NCBI RefSeq assembly: GCF_003470665.1
Contig: NZ_QRJZ01000013.1
Coordinates: forward strand, 1-54,873
DNA length: 54,873 bases
Direction of reading: 5' to 3'
From: Collinsella sp. AM17-1
GTDB taxonomy: Bacteria > Actinomycetota > Coriobacteriia > Coriobacteriales > Coriobacteriaceae
The notes under the pieces are model-generated. The model had not been told where the DNA came from, did no database searches, and was given only the letters and a program-made list of their open reading frames with translations. A program made the translations under genes and the position numbers. Shown in pieces: positions 41,654-50,935 of this stretch (its first letter is position 1; each line of letters opens with the position of its first letter).

Positions 41654-41889
41654 CTAGTTCAGCGTCTTCACGAGCTTCTCCAGGTTGTCGTTCATGATGG
41701 GTGGGTAATCCTCGCCGGCTTTAAGCTGTTTGTCAGTGAGCCCCTCGACGGGGTCGAGCTGGACGCATTGTCGTCAGAAGCGGCGAGAGCAAAGACCGCA
41801 CTTAAAAGGGGCATATATGCCGCCGCCATGGGGCCACGGTGACGAATAGGACGCCGCTTGGGATGGCGACGGTAGATTCGGTTGTCCAT
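41654..41889 (-). pseudogene. Small exported-type ORF disrupted by a frameshift
   Basis: A good ribosome binding site (AGGAGCAATCT) precedes the ATG at 41889. The frame gives a basic N-terminus, a hydrophobic stretch (MAAAYMPLLSAVFALAA) and SDDN. After about codon 40 it becomes unlike protein. In another frame the same region reads LDPVEGLTDKQLKAGEDYPP and continues to EKLVKTLN and a TAG at 41654. The span is 236 bases, not a multiple of three, so one base seems lost or gained around 41770. This is either a recent pseudogene or an assembly error. No family was recognised. It lies just upstream of the LTA-synthase-like gene on the same strand. Confidence 0.5.
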
Positions 41890-41987
41890 AGATTGCTCCT
41901 GAATTGAAAACGGCTGCGTCGGGGTGCCGACGGCCGAAGGCGATGCCGCTGTGGCACGCGGTAGCTATTTGATTCAATTGGGAGCCG

Positions 41988-42356
41988 CTAATCGTCCAGA
42001 CGGACCCTGAGGGATAATAGGGTGACCGGGGCATATGAAGATCGCTCGGTGCCGATGACGGCTAGGGCGGAGATCAGCAAGAGGATGATGAACGATGTCG
42101 CGCCCACGGGGACGGTGTCACCGCCACGGGCGATCGACAGATTGCCGGCGAGCTCGGCGCAGATGGTGCAGCCCGCGCCGGTGCAGTCATGATGCAACTC
42201 ATGGGCGGCTGCGATGGGGGAGAGGATGGTTACCGCGAGAAGGGCGAAGACGAGAGCCAGGGCGAGCAGGCGAGTGCGAACGGGCGGCATGGAGTCGTGT
42301 GCATCGCGATTCGGTGCTATATCTCGCCACGCCGAGGTGCTCAGTTCATCAGTCAT
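41988..42356 (-). CDS. Small Cys/His-rich membrane protein of unknown function
   Basis: This 122-residue protein has two hydrophobic segments (about 28-48 and 80-100) separated by a short loop with HELHHDCTGAGCTICAEL. The His and Cys spacing (C-x4-C-x2-C) could bind a metal. Similar small proteins with HxC...CxxC loops are found beside metal-uptake genes in other Gram-positive anaerobes, but no such genes are seen here. The ATG at 42356 follows GAAGGGAGGGCAG; a longer frame reaching 42494 lacks a site. Confidence 0.7.
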   Translation of the reverse strand: MTDELSTSAWRDIAPNRDAHDSMPPVRTRLLALALVFALLAVTILSPIAAAHELHHDCTGAGCTICAELAGNLSIARGGDTVPVGATSFIILLLISALAVIGTERSSYAPVTLLSLRVRLDD

Positions 42357-42597
42357 CTGCCCTCCCTTCCTCTCATCTGGGCATATTTCATCTGGAGGAT
42401 TGTAGTCTTGAGAAGCTGATTCACAAAGTTGCCGCGCTAAAACTTCATGCTTTCCGGTCCGCCTTGGGGCCGAGCATAAGTTATCCCCCGGCATTCAGAA
42501 AATCTAAGTGCCAAAAAATAAGATTTTTTGACTCCGTGTTGTATAACCCGCCATTCGTGGGTACCATTCAACGCGTACGCAAACAAAAAGGGTTAAC

Positions 42598-42618
42598 CCG
42601 CGCGGCATGACCGCGCGG
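42598..42618 (+). promoter_or_regulatory. GC-rich hairpin in the groES leader
   Basis: CCGCGCGG (42598-42605) and CCGCGCGG (42611-42618) are self-complementary and form a stem with a five-base loop, ending six bases before the AAAGGAGG site of groES. No CIRCE (TTAGCACTC-N9-GAGTGCTAA) was found, so heat control would have to use another mechanism. Confidence 0.45.
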
Positions 42619-42639
42619 CCCACAAAGGAGGAAACAAGC

Positions 42640-42933
42640 ATGTCGTCTTTGAAGCCGCTTGCAGATCGCGTCCTGGTCAAGCCCGACGAGGCCGAGCAGA
42701 AGACCGCTTCTGGTCTGTATATCGCCAGCAACGCTCAGGAGAAGCCGCAGCGCGGCACCATCGTTGCCGTTGGCGCCGGTAAGGTCAACGACAAGGGTGA
42801 GCGCATCCCTATGGACGTTCAGGTCGGCGACGTTGTCATCTACGGTAAGTTCGGCGGCAACGAGGTCAAGGTCGACGGCGAGAAGTATCTGCTGATGCGC
42901 GCCGACGACATCTACGCCGTCGTCGAGGCCTAG
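42640..42933 (+). CDS. groES: Co-chaperonin GroES
   Basis: This 97-residue protein has the normal length for GroES. It contains the start LKPLADRVLVKPDEAEQKTASGLYI with the mobile loop, the turn motif GKVNDKGERIPMDVQVGDVVIYGKFGG, and the end DIYAVVEA. It caps the GroEL ring during folding. The ATG at 42640 follows AAAGGAGGAAACAAGC. groEL follows after 96 bases and is presumably co-transcribed. Confidence 0.97.
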   Translation: MSSLKPLADRVLVKPDEAEQKTASGLYIASNAQEKPQRGTIVAVGAGKVNDKGERIPMDVQVGDVVIYGKFGGNEVKVDGEKYLLMRADDIYAVVEA

Positions 42934-42951
42934 TCTCGTCAGAATCTCTGA

Positions 42952-44667
<1,716 letters not shown>

Positions 44668-44697
44668 GGCCGACAAGGTCTAGAACTCCCACCGGGA

Positions 44698-44832
44698 ATC
44701 CGGGGGCGTGACGGGGTTTCTCTCCGGAACGTCCTCGGACATGCAAAGAGGCTCCGCATCGCGCTTCGCGCTGCGGAGCCTCTTTGCGTCCTGCGGAATG
44801 TTCCGGAGAGAAACCCCGTCACGCCCCCGGAT
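44698..44832. repeat. Giant interrupted inverted repeat after groEL
   Basis: The outer arms of about 37 bp (from 44698, and ending at 44832) are identical apart from orientation. They flank a 13-base mismatched section and then a second perfectly paired block (CAAAGAGGCTCCGCA) with the apex CGCGCTTCGCG. The whole would be a hairpin of nearly 65 bp. It probably ends groEL transcription, but it is far larger than a normal terminator and lacks a clear outer T-run. It could be a MITE-like or recombination-derived palindrome. Confidence 0.85.
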
Positions 44833-45003
44833 CCCCTGCGTTTACGGCCTTGAGGTCGGCGTGGGCGGAGATCGTGGCTGATGGGGATACGTGTCCCGGT
44901 CGCTGTTTCGCGGCTTTGCCGCGAAAGGCGCGTTACTTTGGGATGGGTGGGGAACGTGGTTGTTGCGGCAACTAGTCCCCGCCACAAATTACCCTCGGCA
45001 TAC

Positions 45004-45031
45004 TTGCGCGAACGATTGCTCGTGCTACACT
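45004..45031 (+). promoter_or_regulatory. Promoter of the riboflavin uptake operon
   Basis: TTGCGC (45004-45009), a 16-base spacer and TACACT (45026-45031) place a start site just before the riboswitch. Between 44833 and this promoter only a small GTTTCGCGGC...GCCGCGAAA hairpin (44906-44926) is seen. Confidence 0.6.
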
Positions 45032-45040
45032 TGCAATTGC

Positions 45041-45224
45041 TGTTTCAGGGCGGGGTGAAATTCCCCACTGGCGGTAAATCGGGCGGTGCCAAAGGGGCGC
45101 CGTGGAGCAGGCGAGGTGCCTGCGACTGAGTCGATGAGTCCGCGACCCGTGCGTGTGTTGGTTCGCATGCCGGCTGAACTGGTGAGATCCCAGTACCAAC
45201 GGTTAGAGTCCGGATGAAAGAGGC
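45041..45224 (+). promoter_or_regulatory. FMN riboswitch (RFN element)
   Basis: The conserved RFN blocks are present in order: CAGGGCGGGGTGAAATTCCC with CACTGGCGGTAAAT, then GCGACCCG, then CTGAACTGGTGAGATCCCAG, then CAACGGTTAGAGTCCGGATG with AAAGAGG. The 3' end of the closing stem merges with the AGAGG sequence ahead of ribU (start 45235). FMN binding is therefore likely to hide the ribosome binding site and shut down translation. A variable arm of usual size lies between the third and fourth blocks. Confidence 0.95.
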
Positions 45225-45234
45225 AGGTGATCTT

Positions 45235-45825
45235 ATGTCTGAACAGTCGCAGCATATCCATTTTGAGAATACGAATAGGTGGAGCACCAAACAGCTCGTT
45301 ACCATGGCGCTGATGTGCGCCCTGGGCGCCCTGTTTATGTACGTGCAGCTGCCCATCCTTCCTTCGGCACCGTTTTTGACGTATGACCCGTCGCTGGTGC
45401 CGGCGATGGTGTGCGGGTTTGCGTATGGCCCCGGTGCCGGCACAGCTGTTGCCGCTATGGCTATCGTTATCCATGCGCTCACCACGGGTGACTGGGTCGG
45501 CGCGCTTATGAACCTGGTTGCCACGCTGGGCTACATTCTGCCCGCGGCTATCGTCTACCAGAAGATGCACACCTATAAGGGTGCCGTGATTGGCCTGGTG
45601 TTCGGCGTCATTGCCGCTACGGCGCTGTCTATGGTCGCAAACCTTACCATTGGCGTATGGTTCTGGTATGGCTCGGTCGATGTGATCGCCCCGCTCATGA
45701 TTCCTGCCGTGCTGCCGTTCAACCTTATCAAGACCGTGCTTAATTCGGTGTTGACGCTGGCGGTGTATAAGGCAGTCTCCAATCTCATCACGCCTAAAAA
45801 GGACCAGGTCAAAGGCCACGCATGA
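45235..45825 (+). CDS. ribU: ECF transporter riboflavin-specific substrate-binding component RibU
   Basis: This 196-residue, six-segment membrane protein begins its core with NRWSTKQLVTMALMCALGALFMYVQLPILPSAPFLTYDPSLVPAMVCGFAYGP. The FLTYDPSL loop is typical of RibU. The S component binds riboflavin and uses the ECF module encoded downstream. Specificity is strongly supported by the FMN riboswitch immediately upstream. The ATG at 45235 is preferred to the ATG at 45214, which is part of the riboswitch. It overlaps the ATPase gene by four bases (ATGA). Confidence 0.93.
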   Translation: MSEQSQHIHFENTNRWSTKQLVTMALMCALGALFMYVQLPILPSAPFLTYDPSLVPAMVCGFAYGPGAGTAVAAMAIVIHALTTGDWVGALMNLVATLGYILPAAIVYQKMHTYKGAVIGLVFGVIAATALSMVANLTIGVWFWYGSVDVIAPLMIPAVLPFNLIKTVLNSVLTLAVYKAVSNLITPKKDQVKGHA

Positions 45826-47726
45826 TTGAGTGTCGGGGCGTTTCCTTTAGCTATGACGGTGCCGTGTCGGCACTCGACGGTGTCGATCTGAACATCGAGG
45901 ACGGTGAGTTTTTCTGCATCCTCGGTGGCAATGGGTCGGGCAAGTCGACGTTTGCCAAGCATTTGAACGCGCTGCTGCAGCCCGATGTGGGAACGGTGTG
46001 CGTCAACGGCATGGACGCGTCCGATCCCGAGCTGGTCTACGACATCCGCTCGACTGCTGGCATGGTGTTCCAGAATCCCGACGACCAGCTGGTGGCAACG
46101 CTTGTCGAAGATGACATTGCGTTTGGTCCCGAAAACCTAGGCGTGCCATCGGCGCAAATTGCGCAGCGCGTACGCGAGGCGCTGAAAGGCGTGGGCCTGG
46201 TGGGCTTTGAGCGCCACGAGACCCATGCGCTTTCGGGCGGACAAAAGCAGCGTGTGGCGCTTGCCGGCGTTCTCGCCATGGAGCCGCGCGTGCTCATATT
46301 GGACGAGGCGTCCTCGATGCTCGATCCGCGCGGGCGCAAGGGCCTTATGAAGGCCTGCCACGCGCTGCACGAACGCGGTATGACCATCGTGATGATTACG
46401 CACTTTATGGAAGAGGCCGCTGAGGCCGATCGCGTTGCCGTCTTCCAAGCGGGCCGCGTCGCCATGCTCGGTGCGCCCGAGGAGATCTTGACGCAGGCGG
46501 ACGAACTCGCGCGGCTGAACCTGGATATGCCGGCATCGTGCTGTCTTGGCAGGGCGCTTCGCGCGAAGGGCGTGCCCATTTGCGCACAGGTGCGCGAGGC
46601 GGATATGGTCGCCGATATAGCGCAGGCTTATGCCGAGCGGAGTAGGACAGACATCGCCGGGCGGCCTTTCGCATCCGATCCTCGTATTCCCGACAACGTC
46701 TCCTCTGCAATCGATAGCGCAGACGCGCTGGAGCCCGTCATCGAGATTTCGCACCTTTCGTATAGCTATTTGCTGAGCGCCCGCGAGCGTCGTCGCTGGC
46801 ACAAGCGCTCAGCTGTTGCGGGCAAATCGAACAAGCAAGCCCTTTGGGGCAACGACCCCAGCAGTCCGTGGGCACTGCGTGATGTATCGCTAACGGTGCG
46901 CCGTGGCGAGTTCCTGGGCCTTGCGGGCCATACCGGTTCGGGTAAGTCGACGCTGGTTCAGCATCTCAACGGCCTGATTCGTCCCCAGGAGGGTTCCGTT
47001 TACGCGTTGGGGCTCGACCTGGCAAACAAGAAAGATGCCGCCGCGGTTAAGGCAAAGGTCGGCGTGGTGTTTCAGTATCCAGAGCGTCAGCTGTTTGCCG
47101 AGACCGTGGCACAGGACGTGGCGTTTGGTCCGCATAACCTTGGTTTGTCGCAGGTCGAGGTTGCCCGCCGCGTTGAGTCATCGCTCGCGCGCGTGGGCCT
47201 CGACCTGGCCACGGTGGGCGACAAGAGCCCCTTTGAGCTTTCGGGTGGCCAACAGCGGCGCGTGGCGTTTGCCGGCGTGCTTGCCATGGAGCCCGAGGTC
47301 CTGGTACTCGATGAGCCCATGGCGGGGCTCGATCCGGCGGCGCGCAGCGATTTCCTGGAGCTCATCGATCGACTTCACCATGGGGGCCTGACCGTCGTCA
47401 TGGTCTCACACAGCATGGATGACCTTGCCAATTGCTGCGACCGTATTGTCGTGATGAACGAGGGCTCGGTGTTTGCCGAGGGCACGCCCGCTCAGGTTTT
47501 TGCGCGTGCGGATGAGCTTAAATCAATCGGCTTGGGTGTTCCCGCTGCCCAGCGCATGGCGCTGGCGCTTGCGGAAGCGGGCGTGCCGCTGCGTTGCGGC
47601 GGGCTCTATACGGTTGAGTCGCTGGCAGACGAGTTGGTGGACCTGCTAATCGGTCGCTCGGACGGTCCTTCTAACGTCGCGGACATTGCTAAATCCAAGA
47701 CGGTCGCGCGAGAGGAGGGCTGCTAA
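45822..47726 (+). CDS. ECF transporter ATPase, two ABC domains in one chain (EcfA-EcfA')
   Basis: This 634-residue protein carries two complete ABC ATPase domains. Domain 1 (about 1-265) has Walker A GGNGSGKST (35-43), signature ALSGGQKQRVALAG and Walker B VLILDEASSMLDP. Domain 2 (about 305-600) has GHTGSGKST, LSGGQQRRVAFAG and VLVLDEPMAGLDP. A basic linker of about 40 residues joins them. In most bacteria EcfA and EcfA' are separate. The fusion gives one polypeptide per heterodimer-like unit. It overlaps ribU by four bases and ecfT by one, so all three are translationally coupled. Confidence 0.95.
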   Translation: MIECRGVSFSYDGAVSALDGVDLNIEDGEFFCILGGNGSGKSTFAKHLNALLQPDVGTVCVNGMDASDPELVYDIRSTAGMVFQNPDDQLVATLVEDDIAFGPENLGVPSAQIAQRVREALKGVGLVGFERHETHALSGGQKQRVALAGVLAMEPRVLILDEASSMLDPRGRKGLMKACHALHERGMTIVMITHFMEEAAEADRVAVFQAGRVAMLGAPEEILTQADELARLNLDMPASCCLGRALRAKGVPICAQVREADMVADIAQAYAERSRTDIAGRPFASDPRIPDNVSSAIDSADALEPVIEISHLSYSYLLSARERRRWHKRSAVAGKSNKQALWGNDPSSPWALRDVSLTVRRGEFLGLAGHTGSGKSTLVQHLNGLIRPQEGSVYALGLDLANKKDAAAVKAKVGVVFQYPERQLFAETVAQDVAFGPHNLGLSQVEVARRVESSLARVGLDLATVGDKSPFELSGGQQRRVAFAGVLAMEPEVLVLDEPMAGLDPAARSDFLELIDRLHHGGLTVVMVSHSMDDLANCCDRIVVMNEGSVFAEGTPAQVFARADELKSIGLGVPAAQRMALALAEAGVPLRCGGLYTVESLADELVDLLIGRSDGPSNVADIAKSKTVAREEGC

Positions 47727-48526
47727 TGGAGGCGTTTTCGTTTGGCAGCTACTATCCCGGCGATAGTGCAATCCACCGCATGGACCCGCGAACCAAGTTG
47801 CTCTTGGGCTTTGTGTTTCTGATCACGACGCTCACGGTCAACAGCTTCCGCGGACTGGTCCCGGTCGCAATCTTCGTCGTCCTGATCTATACCGTGTCCC
47901 GGGTGCCGGCTCGTCGCGTCCTGTCATCGATGGCGCCGCTGCTGGCGATCGTCGCGGTGGTCGCGGTGCTCAACCTGTTTTCCGACCAGAGCGGGCGCAT
48001 TCTGTGGCAGCTCGGCTTTTTGCAGATAAGCGAGGGCTCGTTACATTCCGCCGCCTTTATGGCGTGCCGCCTGACCTTGATGATGGCCGGCATGAGCGCC
48101 ATTACGCTCACCACACCGACGCTCGACCTCACCGCGGGCTTTGAGCGCCTGCTCGCGCCGTTTGCGCGTGTGGGACTTCCTGCGCACGAGCTCGGTATGA
48201 TTATGGGTATCGCGCTGCGCTTTATGCCGCAGTTTGCCACCGAGATAAAGCAGACGGCCGATGCGCAGGCGAGCCGCGGTGCGCGCGTGACGGGAGGCCC
48301 GCTCGGCGGCGTGCGTATGCTCGGCAGTGTGGCGATTCCGCTGTTCACGGGGGTGTTCCGTCATGCCGAAACGCTGTCTGCCGCCATGGATGCCCGTTGT
48401 TATCATGGCGAACAGGGCCGAACGCGCCTGCATACGCTTGTGTTTGGCCGCGGCGATGCGCTGGCAGCGGTGGTGACGATGCTGCTGCTCATCTGCGTCA
48501 TCGTCATCAATCTTCAACTTGTTTAG
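47726..48526 (+). CDS. ecfT: ECF transporter transmembrane component EcfT
   Basis: This 266-residue membrane protein has about five to six helices. It carries the two coupling-helix motifs of EcfT, QASRGARVTGG and a second AMDARCYHG, which contact the two ATPase domains. The start MEAFSFGSYYPGDSAIHRMDPRTKLL is typical. It overlaps the ATPase stop by one base. Together with RibU and the fused ATPase it completes a dedicated riboflavin importer. Confidence 0.95.
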   Translation: MEAFSFGSYYPGDSAIHRMDPRTKLLLGFVFLITTLTVNSFRGLVPVAIFVVLIYTVSRVPARRVLSSMAPLLAIVAVVAVLNLFSDQSGRILWQLGFLQISEGSLHSAAFMACRLTLMMAGMSAITLTTPTLDLTAGFERLLAPFARVGLPAHELGMIMGIALRFMPQFATEIKQTADAQASRGARVTGGPLGGVRMLGSVAIPLFTGVFRHAETLSAAMDARCYHGEQGRTRLHTLVFGRGDALAAVVTMLLLICVIVINLQLV

Positions 48527-48556
48527 GCGCGATTCGAGCGCAGGAAAGGGGTTCCT

Positions 48557-49003
48557 ATGACCGACAACGACCGCACGGCGCAGCTCGAGCGCGCCTGTTC
48601 GTATCTTAGGCGTATTCCGGCGTGGTATCTCGCCACGATTGACGTGACGGACGGACATCAGCCGCGCGTGAGGCCGTTCTCGTTTGCCATGGTCGATGAT
48701 GGCAAGCTGTGGTTTTGCACCTCGCGCGATAAGGACGTGTGGGCCGAGCTCAGCACGAACCCCAAGCTTGAGGTTTCGGGTTGGAAACCGGGGGAGTGTT
48801 GGATTGTGCTGACCGGCGAGGCCGCGCTCGAGGACGACGCGGTCGTGAGCGACCGGGTGCGCCAAGCCGGCTTTAAGCACATGGTGGGCATCGGCGAAGA
48901 CCACGAGAGCGCCAATGACGGTCGCCTTGCGTTTTTCTCGGTGCGCAACATCGCCGCCCGCTTCTGCGATATCGACGGCAGCGAGGAGCGCCTGGAGCTC
49001 TAG
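48557..49003 (+). CDS. Pyridoxamine 5'-phosphate oxidase-like flavin-binding protein, copy 1
   Basis: This 148-residue split-barrel protein has IPAWYLATIDVTDGHQPRVRPFSFAMVDDGKLWFCTS, the conserved PNPOx-fold pattern in which strands hold FMN or a related cofactor. It continues with a GEAALEDD segment. RBS AGGAAAGGGG precedes the ATG. It lies 30 bases after ecfT and may be part of that operon. A paralogue follows at 49055. The electron donor and substrate are unknown. Confidence 0.85.
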   Translation: MTDNDRTAQLERACSYLRRIPAWYLATIDVTDGHQPRVRPFSFAMVDDGKLWFCTSRDKDVWAELSTNPKLEVSGWKPGECWIVLTGEAALEDDAVVSDRVRQAGFKHMVGIGEDHESANDGRLAFFSVRNIAARFCDIDGSEERLEL

Positions 49004-49054
49004 CGCGTCTCAAATTAACTACCCATCTCAAAATGGCGAGCGTCAGGAGGACAC

Positions 49055-49465
49055 ATGGACGGATTGAATACAGTGTTGGAGTATCTGACGTCGGTGCCGG
49101 CATGGTATTTGGCGACGAGCGTTGACGGGCAGCCGCATGTGCGTCCGTTTTCGTTTGCGCAGATCCAGGACGGCAAGCTGTGGTTTGTAACGGCGCGCAC
49201 CAAAGACGTGTGGCAAGAGCTGCTGCAAAATCAACGCTTCGAGGCCACGAGTTGGTGGCCGGGCCATGGCTGGCTCATCTTGCGCGGGCATGCGGGTCTG
49301 GATGACCAGGCCGCTCCCGATATGCGCGAGGCAGGCTGGAAGCACCTGGAGCGCCTAGGCGAGCACTACGAGGGCGCAGACGATCCAACGCTCATCTTCT
49401 TTAGCGTGGAGGAACCCGAGGCCTTTATCTGCAACCATGACGAATGGGTGCCGGTCGAGCTCTAA
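49055..49465 (+). CDS. Pyridoxamine 5'-phosphate oxidase-like flavin-binding protein, copy 2
   Basis: This 136-residue paralogue of the preceding gene shares VPAWYLATSVDGQPHVRPFSF, DGKLWFVTARTKDVWQEL and a GHAGLDD segment. It is clearly an old tandem duplicate, as the two differ at many positions. RBS GTCAGGAGGACAC precedes the ATG. It probably binds FMN; no catalytic assignment is possible. Confidence 0.85.
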   Translation: MDGLNTVLEYLTSVPAWYLATSVDGQPHVRPFSFAQIQDGKLWFVTARTKDVWQELLQNQRFEATSWWPGHGWLILRGHAGLDDQAAPDMREAGWKHLERLGEHYEGADDPTLIFFSVEEPEAFICNHDEWVPVEL

Positions 49466-49509
49466 ACGAGTCTCTCAGCAAGCTTAGACAATTCAAATTC
49501 TCGCATGTA

Positions 49510-49571
49510 GCGGGCCCCACATTGCAACGTCACCGCAAGGCGCACTGGGCAATATGGGGCCCGTATTTATT
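49510..49571 (+). terminator. Terminator after the PNPOx-like pair
   Basis: GCGGGCCCCA (49510-49519) pairs with TGGGGCCCGT (49555-49564; one G-T pair), followed by ATTTATTTG. The 35-base loop is long. Confidence 0.65.
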
Positions 49572-49610
49572 TGTCAATCCCTTTGAGTGAATGTGTCGGG
49601 ACTGTTTCAA

Positions 49611-49645
49611 TGCATGAATATGCAAAAGATTTGCGTATATATGCA
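49611..49645. promoter_or_regulatory. Pair of ARG-box-like sites upstream of argC
   Basis: TGCATGAATATGCA (49611-49624) and TGCGTATATATGCA (49632-49645) are dyads whose centres lie 21 bp apart, two helical turns, as expected for paired ArgR sites. A weaker third site, TGCGTATTGGTGCA, lies at 49694-49707 near the start codon. Box 2 overlaps a plausible -35 (TTGCGT, 49631-49636) with -10 TGCTAA at 49654-49659. Confidence 0.7.
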
Positions 49646-49730
49646 TCTTTTGGTGCTAAAGTTTCAACTCACTTCATAACGACGGCTGCATGATGCGTAT
49701 TGGTGCATAACTGCAGACAAGGAGTCTGAT

Positions 49731-50801
49731 ATGTCATTAAAGGTTGGAATCGTCGGTGCGGCTGGATATGCCGGTGCCGAGCTCATTCGCCTCGTCCTCG
49801 GTCATCCCGAGTTTGAACTTGCTGCCATTACGTCCAACGCCGATGCCGGCCAGCCGTTGTCTGCGGTGTACCCGAGCTTCACCGGCGTAAGCGATCTTGT
49901 CTTCACGACGCATGATGCCCCCGAGCTCAAGAACTGCGACGCGGTCTTTTTGGCCGTGCCGCACACAGCTGCCATGGCACAGGTGCCCGCCCTGCTTGCC
50001 GCGGGAGTTTCCTGCATTGACCTTTCGGCCGACTATCGCCTGAGCGATCCGGCCACCTTTGAGGCCTGGTATGCCGCCGAGCACACGAGCCCCGAGCTAC
50101 TCAAGAGCCGCGCCTTTGGTCTGCCCGAGCTGTTCTGCCAGGATTTGGAGACCGCCGCATCTGACCATGCCGATGGCAAACCCGTACTGGTCGCCTGCGC
50201 CGGTTGCTATCCCACCGCAACGAGCCTTGCCGCCGCGCCTGCCGTGCGCGCTGGCTGGGTTGCCCAGAGCGGCCCCGTGATCGTTGACGCTATCAGCGGT
50301 GTAACGGGTGCCGGTAAGTCCTGCAACGCCCGTACGCATTTTTGCAGCACGGACGAAAACCTGGAGGCCTATGGCGTGGGCAAGCATCGTCACACGCCCG
50401 AAATCGAGCAGATCTTGGGCCTAACCGATCGTGTCGTCTTTACCCCGCATCTGGCACCGCTCAAGCGCGGTCTGCTCTCTACGGTGACGATGCCGCTTAC
50501 GCCGCAGGCTATCGATACCTTGACCCTTGAGGACGTTGTCGACCATTACAAGCAGTTCTACGCCGGTCGCACCTTCGTGCGCGTACTCGATGCCGGCCAG
50601 CAGCCCAAGACGGCTTCGGTCGTCGGTACCAACGCCGCCCAGATCGGCCTCGCGCTCAACAAGCGCGCGGGCGTTCTGGTGGCTACGGGCGCCATCGACA
50701 ATCTGTGCAAGGGTGCAGCAGGCCAGGCGGTCCAGTGCGCCAACGTCGTCTTTGGTTTTGACGAGCGACGAGGCTTGCCCACAGTGGCGTGCCCGGTGTA
50801 G
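49731..50801 (+). CDS. argC: N-acetyl-gamma-glutamyl-phosphate reductase
   Basis: This 356-residue protein is the third-step enzyme of arginine synthesis and reduces N-acetylglutamyl phosphate with NADPH. The N-terminal nucleotide motif is VGIVGAAGYAGAELIRLV (about 5-22), the catalytic Cys is C159 in CAGCYPTATS, and KHRHTPEIEQ carries the conserved His. The ATG at 49731 follows CAAGGAGTCTGAT. It is first in the argCJBD cluster and sits behind ARG-box-like sites. Confidence 0.96.
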   Translation: MSLKVGIVGAAGYAGAELIRLVLGHPEFELAAITSNADAGQPLSAVYPSFTGVSDLVFTTHDAPELKNCDAVFLAVPHTAAMAQVPALLAAGVSCIDLSADYRLSDPATFEAWYAAEHTSPELLKSRAFGLPELFCQDLETAASDHADGKPVLVACAGCYPTATSLAAAPAVRAGWVAQSGPVIVDAISGVTGAGKSCNARTHFCSTDENLEAYGVGKHRHTPEIEQILGLTDRVVFTPHLAPLKRGLLSTVTMPLTPQAIDTLTLEDVVDHYKQFYAGRTFVRVLDAGQQPKTASVVGTNAAQIGLALNKRAGVLVATGAIDNLCKGAAGQAVQCANVVFGFDERRGLPTVACPV

Positions 50802-50935
50802 CACATTCGATTGTTAACGATTTGGTAGTCGGGCATCGAGTGGGGCGCCACTCTTAAGCTGGTCTCATGATTGTGGCTGGCATGGCGCACCAACCGATGT
50901 CCATTTTTTGTTTGACATAAGGAGTCGTAAAGACG

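Noticed and set aside
49466..49730. tRNA or small RNA gene in the gap before argC
   Set aside because: No cloverleaf or TTCGA-type T-loop is seen; the gap is explained by a terminator, ARG-box-like sites and a promoter.
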